DNA of 64,000 nt. It comes from Megasphaera vaginalis (ex Bordigoni et al. 2020) (lineage in GTDB: Bacteria; Bacillota; Negativicutes; Veillonellales; Megasphaeraceae). The stretch's first letter is position 1; each line of letters begins with the position of its first letter. Made by a program: the position numbers and the translations under genes. The notes below the pieces were generated by a model. It saw only the letters and a list, made by a program, of their open reading frames with translations, searched no databases and had not been told where the DNA came from. Shown piece by piece: positions 8,134 through 16,465 of this stretch. Location of the stretch: positions 248,001-312,000 of the forward strand of contig NZ_OEQB01000001.1 of NCBI RefSeq assembly GCF_900240295.1, given 5' to 3'.

Positions 8134-8565
8134 CTACTCCCTTCCCGACAAACATACGGACCCGGTCACAAAAAACGTGCCTTTACCGTGTGCCAAATAA
8201 CGGCCGTCGGCATCGTGGAAATCACAAACAGCAACCATCGTCGTCCGCCCGTTATGCAATACTTTCACTTCACTGCGTATAAGCGTATCGGCAAAGGCAG
8301 GACGGATATAATTCATACTCAAGTCCAACGTCAAAACAGCTTTGCCGAAAACGGCACAGGCAGCTTCCATGGAAGAATCAGCCATAGCATATAAAACGCC
8401 GCCGTAAGTCGTCTCGTTCGGATTGTTCCAAACATTGCCCCTGTTCGCAAAGGTAAGTATCGTACTTTCTTCATCGGCTTTTTCCACATGAAATCCCATG
8501 AATGAATCGAAGGGATTTCGCTGTATCTCTTGCTCCATCAAGGCTTCATTAACCTTATCCCGCAT
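8134..8565 (-). CDS. PaaI-type hotdog thioesterase (tandem paralogue)
   Basis: 143 residues. Core pattern NPNETTYGGVLYAMADSSMEAA, then LTLDLSMNYIRPAF and MVAVCDFHDADGRYLAHGKG, the same order as in the downstream neighbour, with which it shares perhaps a third of positions. ATG 8565 has AAGAGGTGT upstream. Likely produced from one transcript with the second thioesterase and the acyl-CoA dehydrogenase. Acyl-CoA hydrolysis is inferred from the fold only. Confidence 0.85.
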   Translation of the reverse strand: MRDKVNEALMEQEIQRNPFDSFMGFHVEKADEESTILTFANRGNVWNNPNETTYGGVLYAMADSSMEAACAVFGKAVLTLDLSMNYIRPAFADTLIRSEVKVLHNGRTTMVAVCDFHDADGRYLAHGKGTFFVTGSVCLSGRE

Positions 8566-8696
8566 TTCGATACACCTCTTTTACCGTTGAAAATAAATAC
8601 CTTTATATTTTACTATATGAAACAAAAAGCGTCAACTCAAATCGGCCGCTAATCGCGAATGTCAACGTATTGTAACGATATTGATCAGGAATATAT

Positions 8697-8731
8697 AAAA
8701 AAAGAAGAGAGCCGTAGTCATAACTCTCTTC
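8697..8731 (-). terminator. Terminator of the structured RNA
   Basis: Minus-strand stem GAAGAGAG/CTCTCTTC with a 12-base loop followed by TTTTTTT. Confidence 0.9.
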
Positions 8732-8931
8732 AACATGCCTGACCTGGTTTTTACCCCCACACTCGCCTGCTGGAAGGTTCGCTCATAGACGTTCAGTCCC
8801 CCACTACTGCTCCTCTCGCTTTTTCGCGGCAGGTCTTACTTCTAGGCCGCACTATGATCGGAATGGCATCCATTCCTTACGTGGATCGCTTTGCCTGCGA
8901 CTGGCTTCGACTTTCAACCACAGCACATGTC
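8697..8931 (-). ncRNA. Structured non-coding RNA, about 235 nt; possibly 6S RNA
   Basis: No reading frame is convincing, yet the stretch has a near-consensus promoter and a strong terminator. The 5' end (ACATG..TGGTT) can pair with the 3' end (AACCA..CATGT), closing a long rod; inside are hairpins GGAATG/CATTCC and GCGGC/GCCGC. A closed rod with internal loops and its own terminator suits 6S RNA, the RNA polymerase decoy. I do not see the SRP GGAAG-type apical motif, RNase P GAGGAAAGTCC, or a tmRNA end, so those were excluded. Family assignment is a guess; the gene itself is well supported. The rest of 8566-8951 holds nothing else. Confidence 0.6.
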
Positions 8932-8937
8932 ACGGTC

Positions 8938-8967
8938 ATTATACCTGCCCCGTGCCGTTGCTGTCAA
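8938..8967 (-). promoter_or_regulatory. Promoter of the structured RNA
   Basis: Minus strand TTGACA, 18-base spacer, TATAAT: both hexamers are perfect consensus, the strongest promoter I see in the window. It directs transcription from about 8931. Confidence 0.88.
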
Positions 8968-9000
8968 ACAAAAAGAACCGCCTCTTTGAGACGGCTCTTT
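8968..9000 (-). terminator. Terminator of the outer-membrane protein gene
   Basis: Minus-strand hairpin AGCCGTCTC/GAGGCGGTT (G-T pair included) with AAA loop, then CTTTTTG. It ends just before the -35 box of the downstream RNA promoter. Confidence 0.75.
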
Positions 9001-9008
9001 CCATCGCG

Positions 9009-9590
9009 TTAGAATTTATACCCCATACCAACTTGCCAGCCCTTGACATCGTCGTTGTAATTATCGACGCCTATATCACTGCGGCGATATTTGACATGGG
9101 CATCCCAGTTTTCGGTAATATCGTAACCGACGCCGATTTCATACGTATTGGCGTCATCACCAAAACCGACACCGGCAAAACCTTGCCATCTGTCAGCCAA
9201 CGGAACCTGCCCCTGTAAGCCGACCTGATAGCCGTAGGCATGCTGACTGGAATAGGTATTGGTCTTTAAATACGATACAGCGCCATACGCCGAAACGTAC
9301 GGATTGAAACGGTAAATTCCCTTCAGGTAATTTTCATTGATCGTATTGCCGTTTTTACCTTTTGTGTAGTTGTTGACATATTGTACATCTACTTTGTCGT
9401 TTACAACGTATGTAACGTCGCCGCCGGCAAAGCGGCTGTCGGCGTCACGGCCGCCTTCCCGCTGATCAAATCCGTAATTGATGTTCGCTTTGAAGTCTCC
9501 CGGCTGCGGGTTGGTAATGGGCGCCGCATAAACGGCTGCTCCTGCCGAAACGGCAGCAGCCAAAATACCTGCCAATACTATTTTTTTCAT
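9009..9590 (-). CDS. Outer-membrane beta-barrel protein (small porin-like)
   Basis: 193 residues from ATG 9590 (GGAGG eight bases upstream; a GTG three codons earlier is too close to the site). A clear signal peptide MKKIVLAGILAAAVSAGAA ends at AYA-like VYA/AP. The mature part consists of alternating hydrophobic/polar strands (VDVQYVNNYTKG, YVSAYGAVSYLKT, YQVGLQGQVPL, WDAHVKYRRSD) and ends WQVGMGYKF, with the terminal Phe recognised by the Bam machinery. About eight strands are expected. Function is unknown; could be an adhesin-like or small-molecule barrel. Evidence that this Firmicute has an outer membrane. Confidence 0.82.
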   Translation of the reverse strand: MKKIVLAGILAAAVSAGAAVYAAPITNPQPGDFKANINYGFDQREGGRDADSRFAGGDVTYVVNDKVDVQYVNNYTKGKNGNTINENYLKGIYRFNPYVSAYGAVSYLKTNTYSSQHAYGYQVGLQGQVPLADRWQGFAGVGFGDDANTYEIGVGYDITENWDAHVKYRRSDIGVDNYNDDVKGWQVGMGYKF

Positions 9591-9635
9591 TATATGCACC
9601 TCCGCGTCATGATCTTCTTAAGTGTCAGTATGTAC

Positions 9636-9664
9636 ATTATACCGTATAGCCGATATTTTTTCAA
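9636..9664 (-). promoter_or_regulatory. Promoter of the outer-membrane protein gene
   Basis: TTGAAA, 17-base spacer, TATAAT on the minus strand, located directly behind the stop of the heptosyltransferase gene; the barrel gene is therefore transcribed separately from the LPS operon. Confidence 0.85.
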
Positions 9665-10711
9665 TCATAGCCGCCTGCCATACTTCTTCAGCAGTTCCTC
9701 TCCCGCTTCAATCACGTGAGCTACGGAGATCACGGAGATCCCTTTGTATTTTCCTTCGCGGATAATCTTCTTCATACTTTTGCCGACTTCATAATGATCT
9801 GTCGATTCCAATACGATCGCTTTCTCCGTATAAGGCCCGTAAAACATGGGATTACTCGGCCCGTATAAGGCGACAAGAGGAACCTGTTGACTGACGGCTA
9901 TGTGCATGGGGCCGCTGTCATTCGTAATAAAAAGGGAACACGCTTTAACGGCTGCCGCCAATTCGCCGATGGAAAACAATCCCGTTGCGATGATCGGCTT
10001 ATGTTCCATAAAAGACACCGCTTCGGCGACCATTTCTTTATCCATCGGGCCGCCGAAAAAAACACAACCGTACCCTTTATCCATAAAGTAGTCGGCAACA
10101 GCGGCAAAACGCTGCGGCGGCCATCGTTTCTGCGGCACGGCACTGCCGATATTAAAGCCGACCAGAGGTCTGCCTTCCCGATTGTATTCGGCGTAAAACG
10201 CCGCCGCTTTTTCTCGCCACGCCGCTGCCAACTCAATTTCCAGCCCGCTGTTGCGACGATCTTCAATGCCGAGCTGCTCCAACACGTTGATATACATATC
10301 GGCAGCGTGAAAGTGGAGGCGATCAAGCCGCGTATATCGATCCATAAACGGCCGCGCCAAAAAATGACTCATACCGGCAAAATAGCCGGCCTGAATGGCG
10401 ACGGCCAAAAAGGATGTCCGTTCGTTGGGATGCAAATTAATCAACACATCATAGTTGTTTCGATGGAGCTTTCTGCCAATACGCCAAAGAGCGGAAACAG
10501 AATTGTCCCGCCCCTTTTTATCTATTTCAATCAAATGATCTATATTCGGATTGTATCGTACAACATCCGCTACCTTTGCATCCACGACAAGGGTTATTTC
10601 CGATCCGTGCGCATGACGCCGCAAAACCTGCAAAAAAGGCGTCACCAGGATCAAATCGCCGAGATGCATAAGAAACGTGACGATAATCCGTTTCTGCCGT
10701 AAATTTATCAT
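9665..10711 (-). CDS. LPS heptosyltransferase, GT9 family (WaaF-like)
   Basis: 348 residues. Two Rossmann-like halves of a GT-B fold: N-terminal IIVTFLMHLGDLILVTPFLQ (acceptor side, with the Asp of the G-D motif) and C-terminal LFITNDSGPMHIAVSQQVPLVALYG, the nucleotide-heptose binding motif of family GT9. Transfers heptose from ADP-heptose to the growing LPS core on the cytoplasmic face of the inner membrane. Start overlaps the end of the preceding GT9 gene by 4 bases (ATGA), so they are translationally coupled. Which of the two adds the first heptose cannot be told from sequence alone. Confidence 0.88.
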   Translation of the reverse strand: MINLRQKRIIVTFLMHLGDLILVTPFLQVLRRHAHGSEITLVVDAKVADVVRYNPNIDHLIEIDKKGRDNSVSALWRIGRKLHRNNYDVLINLHPNERTSFLAVAIQAGYFAGMSHFLARPFMDRYTRLDRLHFHAADMYINVLEQLGIEDRRNSGLEIELAAAWREKAAAFYAEYNREGRPLVGFNIGSAVPQKRWPPQRFAAVADYFMDKGYGCVFFGGPMDKEMVAEAVSFMEHKPIIATGLFSIGELAAAVKACSLFITNDSGPMHIAVSQQVPLVALYGPSNPMFYGPYTEKAIVLESTDHYEVGKSMKKIIREGKYKGISVISVAHVIEAGEELLKKYGRRL

Positions 10712-11739
10712 AACCCTACCTTCTCCGCAGCCTTACGGCACTCTGCCCATACCGTATCGACAGTAATCTTTCCCATACATTCGGGGTCATCGACTAAAGG
10801 GCGCGCAGCCGTGGCCCGTGACGTCGGCGAAACGATCAGGTTAATGTAATCGCTCCCTGCGCCGCCGTAAGGGCCTGTACGATCCGGGCTGGTCGTGCCG
10901 AACAAGGCAATCAATTCTTTTTTTAGCGCATTTGCCAAATGAAGCGGTCCCGTATCGGCGCTGACGTATAATGACGACAGGGAAATAAGCGCCATCAATT
11001 CCGTCAGCGTCGTTTTTCCCGTGTAATCAAAGACATGCTCCGATGCAGTGCCGCTTTTCATCTTCTTTCCCTTTTCAATGTCATCACCGCTGCCGAGGAG
11101 TAAAACATTGATTCCTCGCTCCGAAAAGCGGGCGGACAGCGCGCACCAGTTTGCCAACGGCCATTCTTTGACGGACCAGCGGGCTCCCGGCACGAGTGCG
11201 ACAAAAGGCCCTTGCAAACCGTCTGCGGCAAGCCGTTGCAGCATTTTGCTGCGAACCTCATCCAACGGCGGCAGCGGGAAGGCAACGGCGTCGACCGGGC
11301 AGTCGAGTCCTCTGGCCACATCCAGATACCGTTCAATAACATGACCGTTTTTATGCGGTCCCGTTATCCCTTTGCTGACCAGAAAGCTGCCTTCCCGCAT
11401 TTCCCAATACCCGATTTTGCGCTTTGCGCCGCTGTTCATGGCCACAACAGCACTTTTGGCCAATCCCTGCAGGTCAATGCTCAGATCGAAGCGATACGGA
11501 TGCAGTTGTCGCCGCAATTCCCGCCAATAACGGAAAGACTTGAGCCTGTTTTTATCAATAAAAATAACCTCATCAATATACGGCGCGCCGGGAAGCAAAG
11601 AAACAAACTGCTCATGCACCGCCCAGACGATTCGCGCTGACGGATAACGCCGCCGCAAGACGCGCAAAGTCGGCAAAGCGTGAAGGATATCGCCGAGTGA
11701 ACTCATTTTGATGATAAGTATGCTTTTATAATCTTCCAA
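10708..11739 (-). CDS. LPS heptosyltransferase, GT9 family (WaaC-like)
   Basis: 343 residues. N-terminus ILIIKMSSLGDILHALPTLR is the heptosyltransferase I hallmark (S-S-L-G-D); C-terminal half carries LYVSADTGPLHLANALKKEL and LFGTTSPDRTGPYG, which bind ADP-heptose. Likely attaches the first heptose to Kdo-lipid A. Overlaps gmhB by 14 bases upstream and the next GT9 gene by 4 bases downstream, in a single minus-strand operon with the complete ADP-heptose pathway. Confidence 0.9.
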   Translation of the reverse strand: MEDYKSILIIKMSSLGDILHALPTLRVLRRRYPSARIVWAVHEQFVSLLPGAPYIDEVIFIDKNRLKSFRYWRELRRQLHPYRFDLSIDLQGLAKSAVVAMNSGAKRKIGYWEMREGSFLVSKGITGPHKNGHVIERYLDVARGLDCPVDAVAFPLPPLDEVRSKMLQRLAADGLQGPFVALVPGARWSVKEWPLANWCALSARFSERGINVLLLGSGDDIEKGKKMKSGTASEHVFDYTGKTTLTELMALISLSSLYVSADTGPLHLANALKKELIALFGTTSPDRTGPYGGAGSDYINLIVSPTSRATAARPLVDDPECMGKITVDTVWAECRKAAEKVGL

Positions 11740-12250
11740 ATGACGATCTCTCCTTGACGACAGCCTCTACGAACCGATCCAATCTGCCGCCTGTAAATAA
11801 GTACCCGTCAATACCGGCCGCTTCGGCGCAGGCGATATCCCGTGGCGAATCGCCGATGAGGAAAGAGCCCGACCGATCGATATCATACTCATGAATAGCC
11901 TGCAATACCATACCGGGAGCCGGTTTACGCCAATCACTTCGCCGGTTGTAAGCCGCTACCGGAGCGCCCTCCAGATACGGGCAATAGTAGACCGCCGTCA
12001 CGACCCCTCCGGCAGCGGCCACTTCCCGGCACATCCAATCATGCAGCGACACCACATCGGCTTCACTGTAGTAGCCTCTGGCTACGCCGCTCTGATTGGT
12101 AACGACGACGACCAAATATTCCTTTTTTTTTAAATAAGCCAGCGCCTCTTTGGCACCGTCTATCCAGATGAAATCCTCCCGTCTGCCGACGTAGCCGGCA
12201 TCTTTATTCAAGACGCCGTCACGATCGAAAAAGACGGCCTTTCTACTCAT
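11726..12250 (-). CDS. gmhB: D-glycero-beta-D-manno-heptose 1,7-bisphosphate 7-phosphatase, zinc site degenerate
   Basis: 174-residue HAD phosphatase. Motif I FDRDGVLNKD, motif II TNQSGVARG, motif III Lys in WRKPAPGM, motif IV IGDSPRDIACAEA. It removes the 7-phosphate of heptose bisphosphate between the HldE kinase and adenylyltransferase steps. In the enzymes I know, four zinc ligands (C-x-H and C-x-C) hold the substrate loop; here the first pair reads CPY and the second SDW, so three of four ligands are gone. The loop length is conserved, so the protein is probably active without zinc. Overlaps hldD by 8 bases. Confidence 0.9.
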   Translation of the reverse strand: MSRKAVFFDRDGVLNKDAGYVGRREDFIWIDGAKEALAYLKKKEYLVVVVTNQSGVARGYYSEADVVSLHDWMCREVAAAGGVVTAVYYCPYLEGAPVAAYNRRSDWRKPAPGMVLQAIHEYDIDRSGSFLIGDSPRDIACAEAAGIDGYLFTGGRLDRFVEAVVKERSSFGRL

Positions 12251-13208
12251 AATAACCGTCGTTGGTCTGAAGAATACGGCAATATTCTTTTACGGCTTCC
12301 GGTAACAATGTAAATCCCTTATCATAACCTGCCGCCATCAATTTTGAAGTATCGGCCTGCGTATAGCTTTGATATTTCCCTTTTAAAACATCGGGGAACG
12401 GTACATACTCAATGGTCCCCTTGCCGCAATACGCAATAATCCCCTGAACGAACTCGTTGAATGTATGCCCCGTTCCGGTACCGCAGTTATAGATTCCGGA
12501 CAGTTCGGGATGTTCCCAAAAATAGAAAAGAACATTGACAACGTCGTTGACATAAATGAAATCGCGAATCTGACCGCCGTCTTCATAGCCGCCGGTACCT
12601 TCAAATAAGGTGATCTTCCCCTTTTCCTGCAACTCATGATATTTTTGAAAGATCAGAGAGGCCATACGGCCCTTGTGATTTTCTTGGGGACCAAAGACAT
12701 TGAAATAGCGGAATCCGGCAACCTGCCCGTTCGCTACCGGCAACATACGACGTACGTAGCGATCGAATTGAAGCTTGGAATAAGCGTACGGATTCAACGC
12801 TTCTTCACAAGCCGGCTCCTCACGAAAGCCATGCTTGCCGCTGCCGTATGTCGCTGCTGACGAAGCATACAGGAAGGGGATTTTGCGCTGCATGCAGTAA
12901 TGCAAAATAGCCTTGCTGCCTTCATAATTGTTATTCATCATATAACGGCCGTCGTAATTCATCGTATCGGAGCAGGCGCCTTCATGAAAAACAACGTCAA
13001 CATAGCCGATATCGAAACTGTTATCGGCTATCTGCCAGGCAAACTCCTCGTAATCCATGTAGTCATAGAATGACAGACCTTGAAGATTACGGCATTTTTC
13101 GCCATCTGTCAAGTCATCGACAACCAAAATATCGTCAATGCCGCGATTATTTAATTGCTTCACAATATTGCTGCCGATAAAGCCGGCGCCACCTGTTACT
13201 ATTTTCAT
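12243..13208 (-). CDS. hldD: ADP-L-glycero-D-manno-heptose 6-epimerase
   Basis: 321 residues, extended short-chain dehydrogenase fold. NAD(P) motif TGGAGFIGSNIV at residues 5-16, catalytic YAYSK (Tyr and Lys) near residue 140, substrate-binding FRYFNVFGPQENHKG and the C-terminal YQSYTQADTSKL typical of HldD. Converts ADP-D,D-heptose to ADP-L,D-heptose, the donor used by the two GT9 enzymes downstream. Starts inside the end of hldE (4-base overlap). Confidence 0.95.
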   Translation of the reverse strand: MKIVTGGAGFIGSNIVKQLNNRGIDDILVVDDLTDGEKCRNLQGLSFYDYMDYEEFAWQIADNSFDIGYVDVVFHEGACSDTMNYDGRYMMNNNYEGSKAILHYCMQRKIPFLYASSAATYGSGKHGFREEPACEEALNPYAYSKLQFDRYVRRMLPVANGQVAGFRYFNVFGPQENHKGRMASLIFQKYHELQEKGKITLFEGTGGYEDGGQIRDFIYVNDVVNVLFYFWEHPELSGIYNCGTGTGHTFNEFVQGIIAYCGKGTIEYVPFPDVLKGKYQSYTQADTSKLMAAGYDKGFTLLPEAVKEYCRILQTNDGYYE

Positions 13209-14659
13209 AATTTCCCCTTCTTTGCCAATGTTCCGATCTTTTCGATCAACGCTGTTGTGGAATAGCCTTCTTCAAAGGAAATAATTTCCACTTCCTTGAC
13301 ACAATCCCGGCCTATGACATCTTCAGCCTTATAATCCCCACCTTTGACGAGAATATCAGGGCACAGCAGTTCCAGTAATTCCTGCGGCGTATCTTCCTCA
13401 AAAACGACGACGTCGTCGACACAGGCCAGGGCATTGAGAAGAACGGCCCTGTCTTCTTGAGAAACAAGGGGGCGCGTCTCCCCCTTCAACCGCCGCACAG
13501 ACGCATCGGAATTAAGGCCGATAACCAAATGTCGTCCCAACATAGCCGCCTGCTGGAGATACAGAACGTGGCCGCGATGGAGAATATCAAAGCAGCCGTT
13601 CGTAAAAACGACGACTTCTCCTTTCTTTTGCCAGCCGCGGATCTTGGCTGCCATTTCGGCACGCGTCAGCGGCCGGTACGGCCGCCAGCGGGCAGGCTGC
13701 CAGTTATGCCAGTATTGTTGCAGTTCCTGACGGTGAATGGGGTATGTCCCCACTTTCGTGACTACGATACCGGCGGCGGCATTGGCAATTTGCAGACTCG
13801 TACGAATTGACAACTTGGCGGCAATTGCCGAAAGAAACGCTGCCGCTACCGTATCGCCGGCGCCGGAAACGTCGAAAACTTCATGGGCCGTAGCCGGATT
13901 GTTCCAAATATTACCGTCTTTGCGCACGACGGTAATCCCCTTTTCGGAGCGCGTCACCATCAAATGCTCGAAATCGTACTTCTCATGAAGTTCTTTTGCA
14001 GCGGCGACGACAGCGGCTCCTTCGTTGCCAACAGGATGCCCGACACAACCGGCAAGCTCCTTCATGTTCGGCGTTACGAAATCGGCGCCGTTATATTTCG
14101 TCCAATCGCGACCTTTGGGATCGACCAGGATGGGGATCCCCGCCTTCTTGGCGCTGCCGATAACGAGTTTGGCTACCTGTTCCGTCAAAACGCCTTTTTG
14201 GTAATCAGATAAAATAATCCCGTCAAGCCCCTGCTGCAACCGTCCGTCGAGCCAAGTCGCCAATTCTGCCGCTTCAACAGGCGTGACGGGCGTGACTTCT
14301 TCAAAATCAAGGCGAACCATCTGCTGTTGTGAGCCGAGAACACGCATCTTTGTCGTCGTCTGATGACGATCGCGCGTAACGATGCCGGCGCCGTCAATGC
14401 CGGCTTCATTCAGGAGGCTGCGCAACAGGCGCGCATTGTCGTCATCACCGATAAGGCCCGCCAGATAAACATTGCAATCCATATGAGCCAGATTTGCCGC
14501 AACATTGGCGGCACCGCCCAAAACGGAAGTCACATGGTCAACACGATTGATCGGCACCGGCGCTTCCGGCGAAATACGTTCAACGCTGCCGTACACATAC
14601 CGATCCACCATGATATCGCCGATAACGGCAATACGCATGCGCGGCAGCAGATTATCCAA
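13205..14659 (-). CDS. hldE: Bifunctional heptose 7-phosphate kinase / heptose 1-phosphate adenylyltransferase
   Basis: 484 residues. Residues 1-315 form a PfkB/ribokinase-type kinase (IGDIMVDRYVYGSV, and anion hole DVSGAGDTVAAAFLSA); residues 345-484 form a cytidylyltransferase-like domain with NGCFDILHRGHVLYLQQA. The two activities phosphorylate heptose 7-phosphate at C1 and later add AMP. The start is uncertain: TTG 14659 gives the expected distance to the first motif, but the AAGGAGAGG site lies some 35 bases further upstream. First gene of the heptose operon; gmhA (isomerase) is not in the window. Confidence 0.94.
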   Translation of the reverse strand: MDNLLPRMRIAVIGDIMVDRYVYGSVERISPEAPVPINRVDHVTSVLGGAANVAANLAHMDCNVYLAGLIGDDDNARLLRSLLNEAGIDGAGIVTRDRHQTTTKMRVLGSQQQMVRLDFEEVTPVTPVEAAELATWLDGRLQQGLDGIILSDYQKGVLTEQVAKLVIGSAKKAGIPILVDPKGRDWTKYNGADFVTPNMKELAGCVGHPVGNEGAAVVAAAKELHEKYDFEHLMVTRSEKGITVVRKDGNIWNNPATAHEVFDVSGAGDTVAAAFLSAIAAKLSIRTSLQIANAAAGIVVTKVGTYPIHRQELQQYWHNWQPARWRPYRPLTRAEMAAKIRGWQKKGEVVVFTNGCFDILHRGHVLYLQQAAMLGRHLVIGLNSDASVRRLKGETRPLVSQEDRAVLLNALACVDDVVVFEEDTPQELLELLCPDILVKGGDYKAEDVIGRDCVKEVEIISFEEGYSTTALIEKIGTLAKKGKL

Positions 14660-14697
14660 AAAATTATCAATATACCGTTCCGTCTCAACCCTCTCCT

Positions 14698-15177
14698 TTA
14701 TGGCAAGTCGGACGGCTTCCCTTCCCTATTGGCCATCAGTCGTTTCAATTCGGCCATGAAGCTGTCCAAATCGGCAAATTGCCGGTATACGGAAGCAAAG
14801 CGAATATACGCAACGCTGTCGATGGCTTGCAATTCGTCCAGAATCATTTCTCCGATCTTGACACTGGGAATTTCCTGCTCCAGCGTATTGCGAATATTCC
14901 GTTCCACTTTCGCGACGATTTCGTCCAACTGCTGCCGGGTAACGCGGCGCTTGTTGCAGGCCCGCAACAGTCCGTTCAAAATTTTATTGCGGTCGAACAA
15001 TTCGCGTCTGCCGTCTTTTTTCACGACATACAGCGGCACTTCTTCCACCATTTCATAGGTAGTAAAACGGCGGCCGCAAGAATGGCATTCGCGCCGCCGG
15101 CGAATGGCCCTGCCGTCATCAGTAGCTCGAGAATCGGTTACTTTCGTATCAGCATGTTTACAAAACGGGCATCTCAT
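14698..15177 (-). CDS. nrdR: Transcriptional repressor of ribonucleotide reductase genes
   Basis: 159 residues. Zinc ribbon with Cys 3, 6, 31 and 34 (MRCPFCKHADTKVTDSR, ECHSCGRRF), then an ATP-cone (about 47-137, VVKKDGRRELFDRNKILNGL). NrdR senses ATP/dATP and binds NrdR boxes before nrd operons. ATG 15177 has AAGGGATAATT upstream. Lies 38 bases before hldE and 77 bases behind ftsZ, separated from ftsZ by a terminator. No nrd gene is in the window. Confidence 0.96.
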   Translation of the reverse strand: MRCPFCKHADTKVTDSRATDDGRAIRRRRECHSCGRRFTTYEMVEEVPLYVVKKDGRRELFDRNKILNGLLRACNKRRVTRQQLDEIVAKVERNIRNTLEQEIPSVKIGEMILDELQAIDSVAYIRFASVYRQFADLDSFMAELKRLMANREGKPSDLP

Positions 15178-15212
15178 AATTATCCCTTCCCCAAAAGCAC
15201 TGCCAATATCTC

Positions 15213-15243
15213 AAAAAAAGCGGGTCCGCCGGGATCCGCTTTT
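15213..15243 (-). terminator. Terminator of ftsZ
   Basis: Minus-strand hairpin AGCGGATCC/GGACCCGCT (one mismatch) with loop CGGC, then TTTTTTT; 11 bases behind the ftsZ stop. Confidence 0.8.
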
Positions 15244-15254
15244 GATCTTGCTGC

Positions 15255-16271
15255 TTATCTCATCCACGTAGGAATTTCTACGCCGCCCATATCTTTGCTT
15301 TCCTTTTTCGTCTGTCCGAAAGCGGGAATATTGGACGGTTCTTTATCGAAGCCTGTCGCTACGACAGTGATGCGAATGGAGTCTTCCATATCCGGATCGA
15401 TAACGGAACCGAAGATAATGTTGGCGTCGGGAGAAACCGCTTCCGAAACCTTTTCGGCAGCTTCATTAATTTCATAAAGACTGATATCCGGGCCGCCTGT
15501 AACGTTGAGAAGAATGCTTTGCGCGCCGTCGATGCTCGTTTCCAGAAGGGCGCTGTGGATAGCCGCTTCAACGGCGTCGATAGCACGGTTTTCGCCGCTG
15601 CCGACACCGATACCCATGATCGCTTCGCCTTGATCCTGCATGATCGTCCGCACATCGGCAAAATCCAAGTTGATCAGGCCAGTCGTCGTGATCAGATCGG
15701 AGATCCCCTGCACACCTTGCCGCAAAACGTCATCAGCAACCAAAAACGCTTCTTTCAGCGGTGTCTTTTTATCAATGATCTGGAGCAACTTATCGTTCGG
15801 AATCGTAATGATCGTATCGACTTTATCCTTTAAATAGGCCGCTCCCTTTTCAGCTTGTTCTTTACGGCGCTTGCCTTCGAATGCGAAGGGCTTCGTAACT
15901 ACGGCTACGGTAAGCGCGCCCATTTCCTTGGCACATTCCGCAACAATCGGAGCGGCGCCGGTACCGGTACCGCCGCCCATGCCGGCCGTGACAAACACCA
16001 TATCGGCGCCTTGCAGGGCTTTGATGATCTCTTCCTTGCTTTCCAAAGCGGCCTGTTCTCCTTTGGAAGGATCGGCGCCTGCACCGAGACCGCGCGTCAG
16101 CTTTTCACCGATCTGAATTTTTTTATCAGCTTGAGAGACCTCCAGGACCTGATCTTCCGTGTTGACAGAAATAAATTCCACTCCGTCAAGTCCGCTTTCT
16201 ATCATACGGTTGACGGCATTATTTCCGCCGCCGCCGACACCGATTACCTTTATGTTTGCATTTTCTGCCAT
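15255..16271 (-). CDS. ftsZ: Cell division protein FtsZ
   Basis: 338 residues. GTPase domain with [18 protein letters not shown], tubulin signature [16 protein letters not shown] and T7 loop [13 protein letters not shown]. The C-terminal linker is short (about 20 residues) before the conserved tail VEIPTWMR, which normally binds FtsA/SepF. It is shorter than most FtsZ (350-390), solely because of the linker. Polymerises into the Z-ring. It stands alone here: no ftsA or ftsQ next to it; the neighbour upstream is an unrelated phosphoesterase. Own promoter at 16329-16357; ATG 16271 behind GAAGGAGGAAGAAATAAC. Confidence 0.97.
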   Translation of the reverse strand: MAENANIKVIGVGGGGNNAVNRMIESGLDGVEFISVNTEDQVLEVSQADKKIQIGEKLTRGLGAGADPSKGEQAALESKEEIIKALQGADMVFVTAGMGGGTGTGAAPIVAECAKEMGALTVAVVTKPFAFEGKRRKEQAEKGAAYLKDKVDTIITIPNDKLLQIIDKKTPLKEAFLVADDVLRQGVQGISDLITTTGLINLDFADVRTIMQDQGEAIMGIGVGSGENRAIDAVEAAIHSALLETSIDGAQSILLNVTGGPDISLYEINEAAEKVSEAVSPDANIIFGSVIDPDMEDSIRITVVATGFDKEPSNIPAFGQTKKESKDMGGVEIPTWMR

Positions 16272-16328
16272 GTTATTTCTTCCTCCTTCGAGAGCTCGCG
16301 TTACGCTGTGCAGATAAGATTCCCTTTT

Positions 16329-16357
16329 ATTCTACACTAAATTTTTTTATTTGTCGA
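16329..16357 (-). promoter_or_regulatory. Promoter of ftsZ
   Basis: Minus strand TCGACA, 17-base spacer, TAGAAT, in a very A/T-rich stretch; predicted start about 50 bases before the ATG. Confidence 0.7.
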
Positions 16358-16415
16358 TAAATGATAATAAAAATTAGGACAAATCAACACCGCTTTCAAC
16401 GCTTCTTTCCCGATC

Positions 16416-16435
16416 CCGTCAAACACTTTTGACGG
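16416..16435. repeat. Inverted repeat behind the phosphoesterase gene
   Basis: CCGTCAAA-cact-TTTGACGG, a perfect 8-bp stem 30 bases after the stop of the phosphoesterase. No T-run, so a weak or factor-dependent terminator at best. Confidence 0.4.
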
Positions 16436-16465
16436 CCTCCCGGAAAGGAATTTTCAAAAGTTCCT

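Noticed and set aside
8697-8931. Assignment of the RNA as SRP RNA, RNase P RNA, tmRNA or cobalamin riboswitch
   Set aside because: Their diagnostic motifs were looked for and not found; 6S remains only a possibility.
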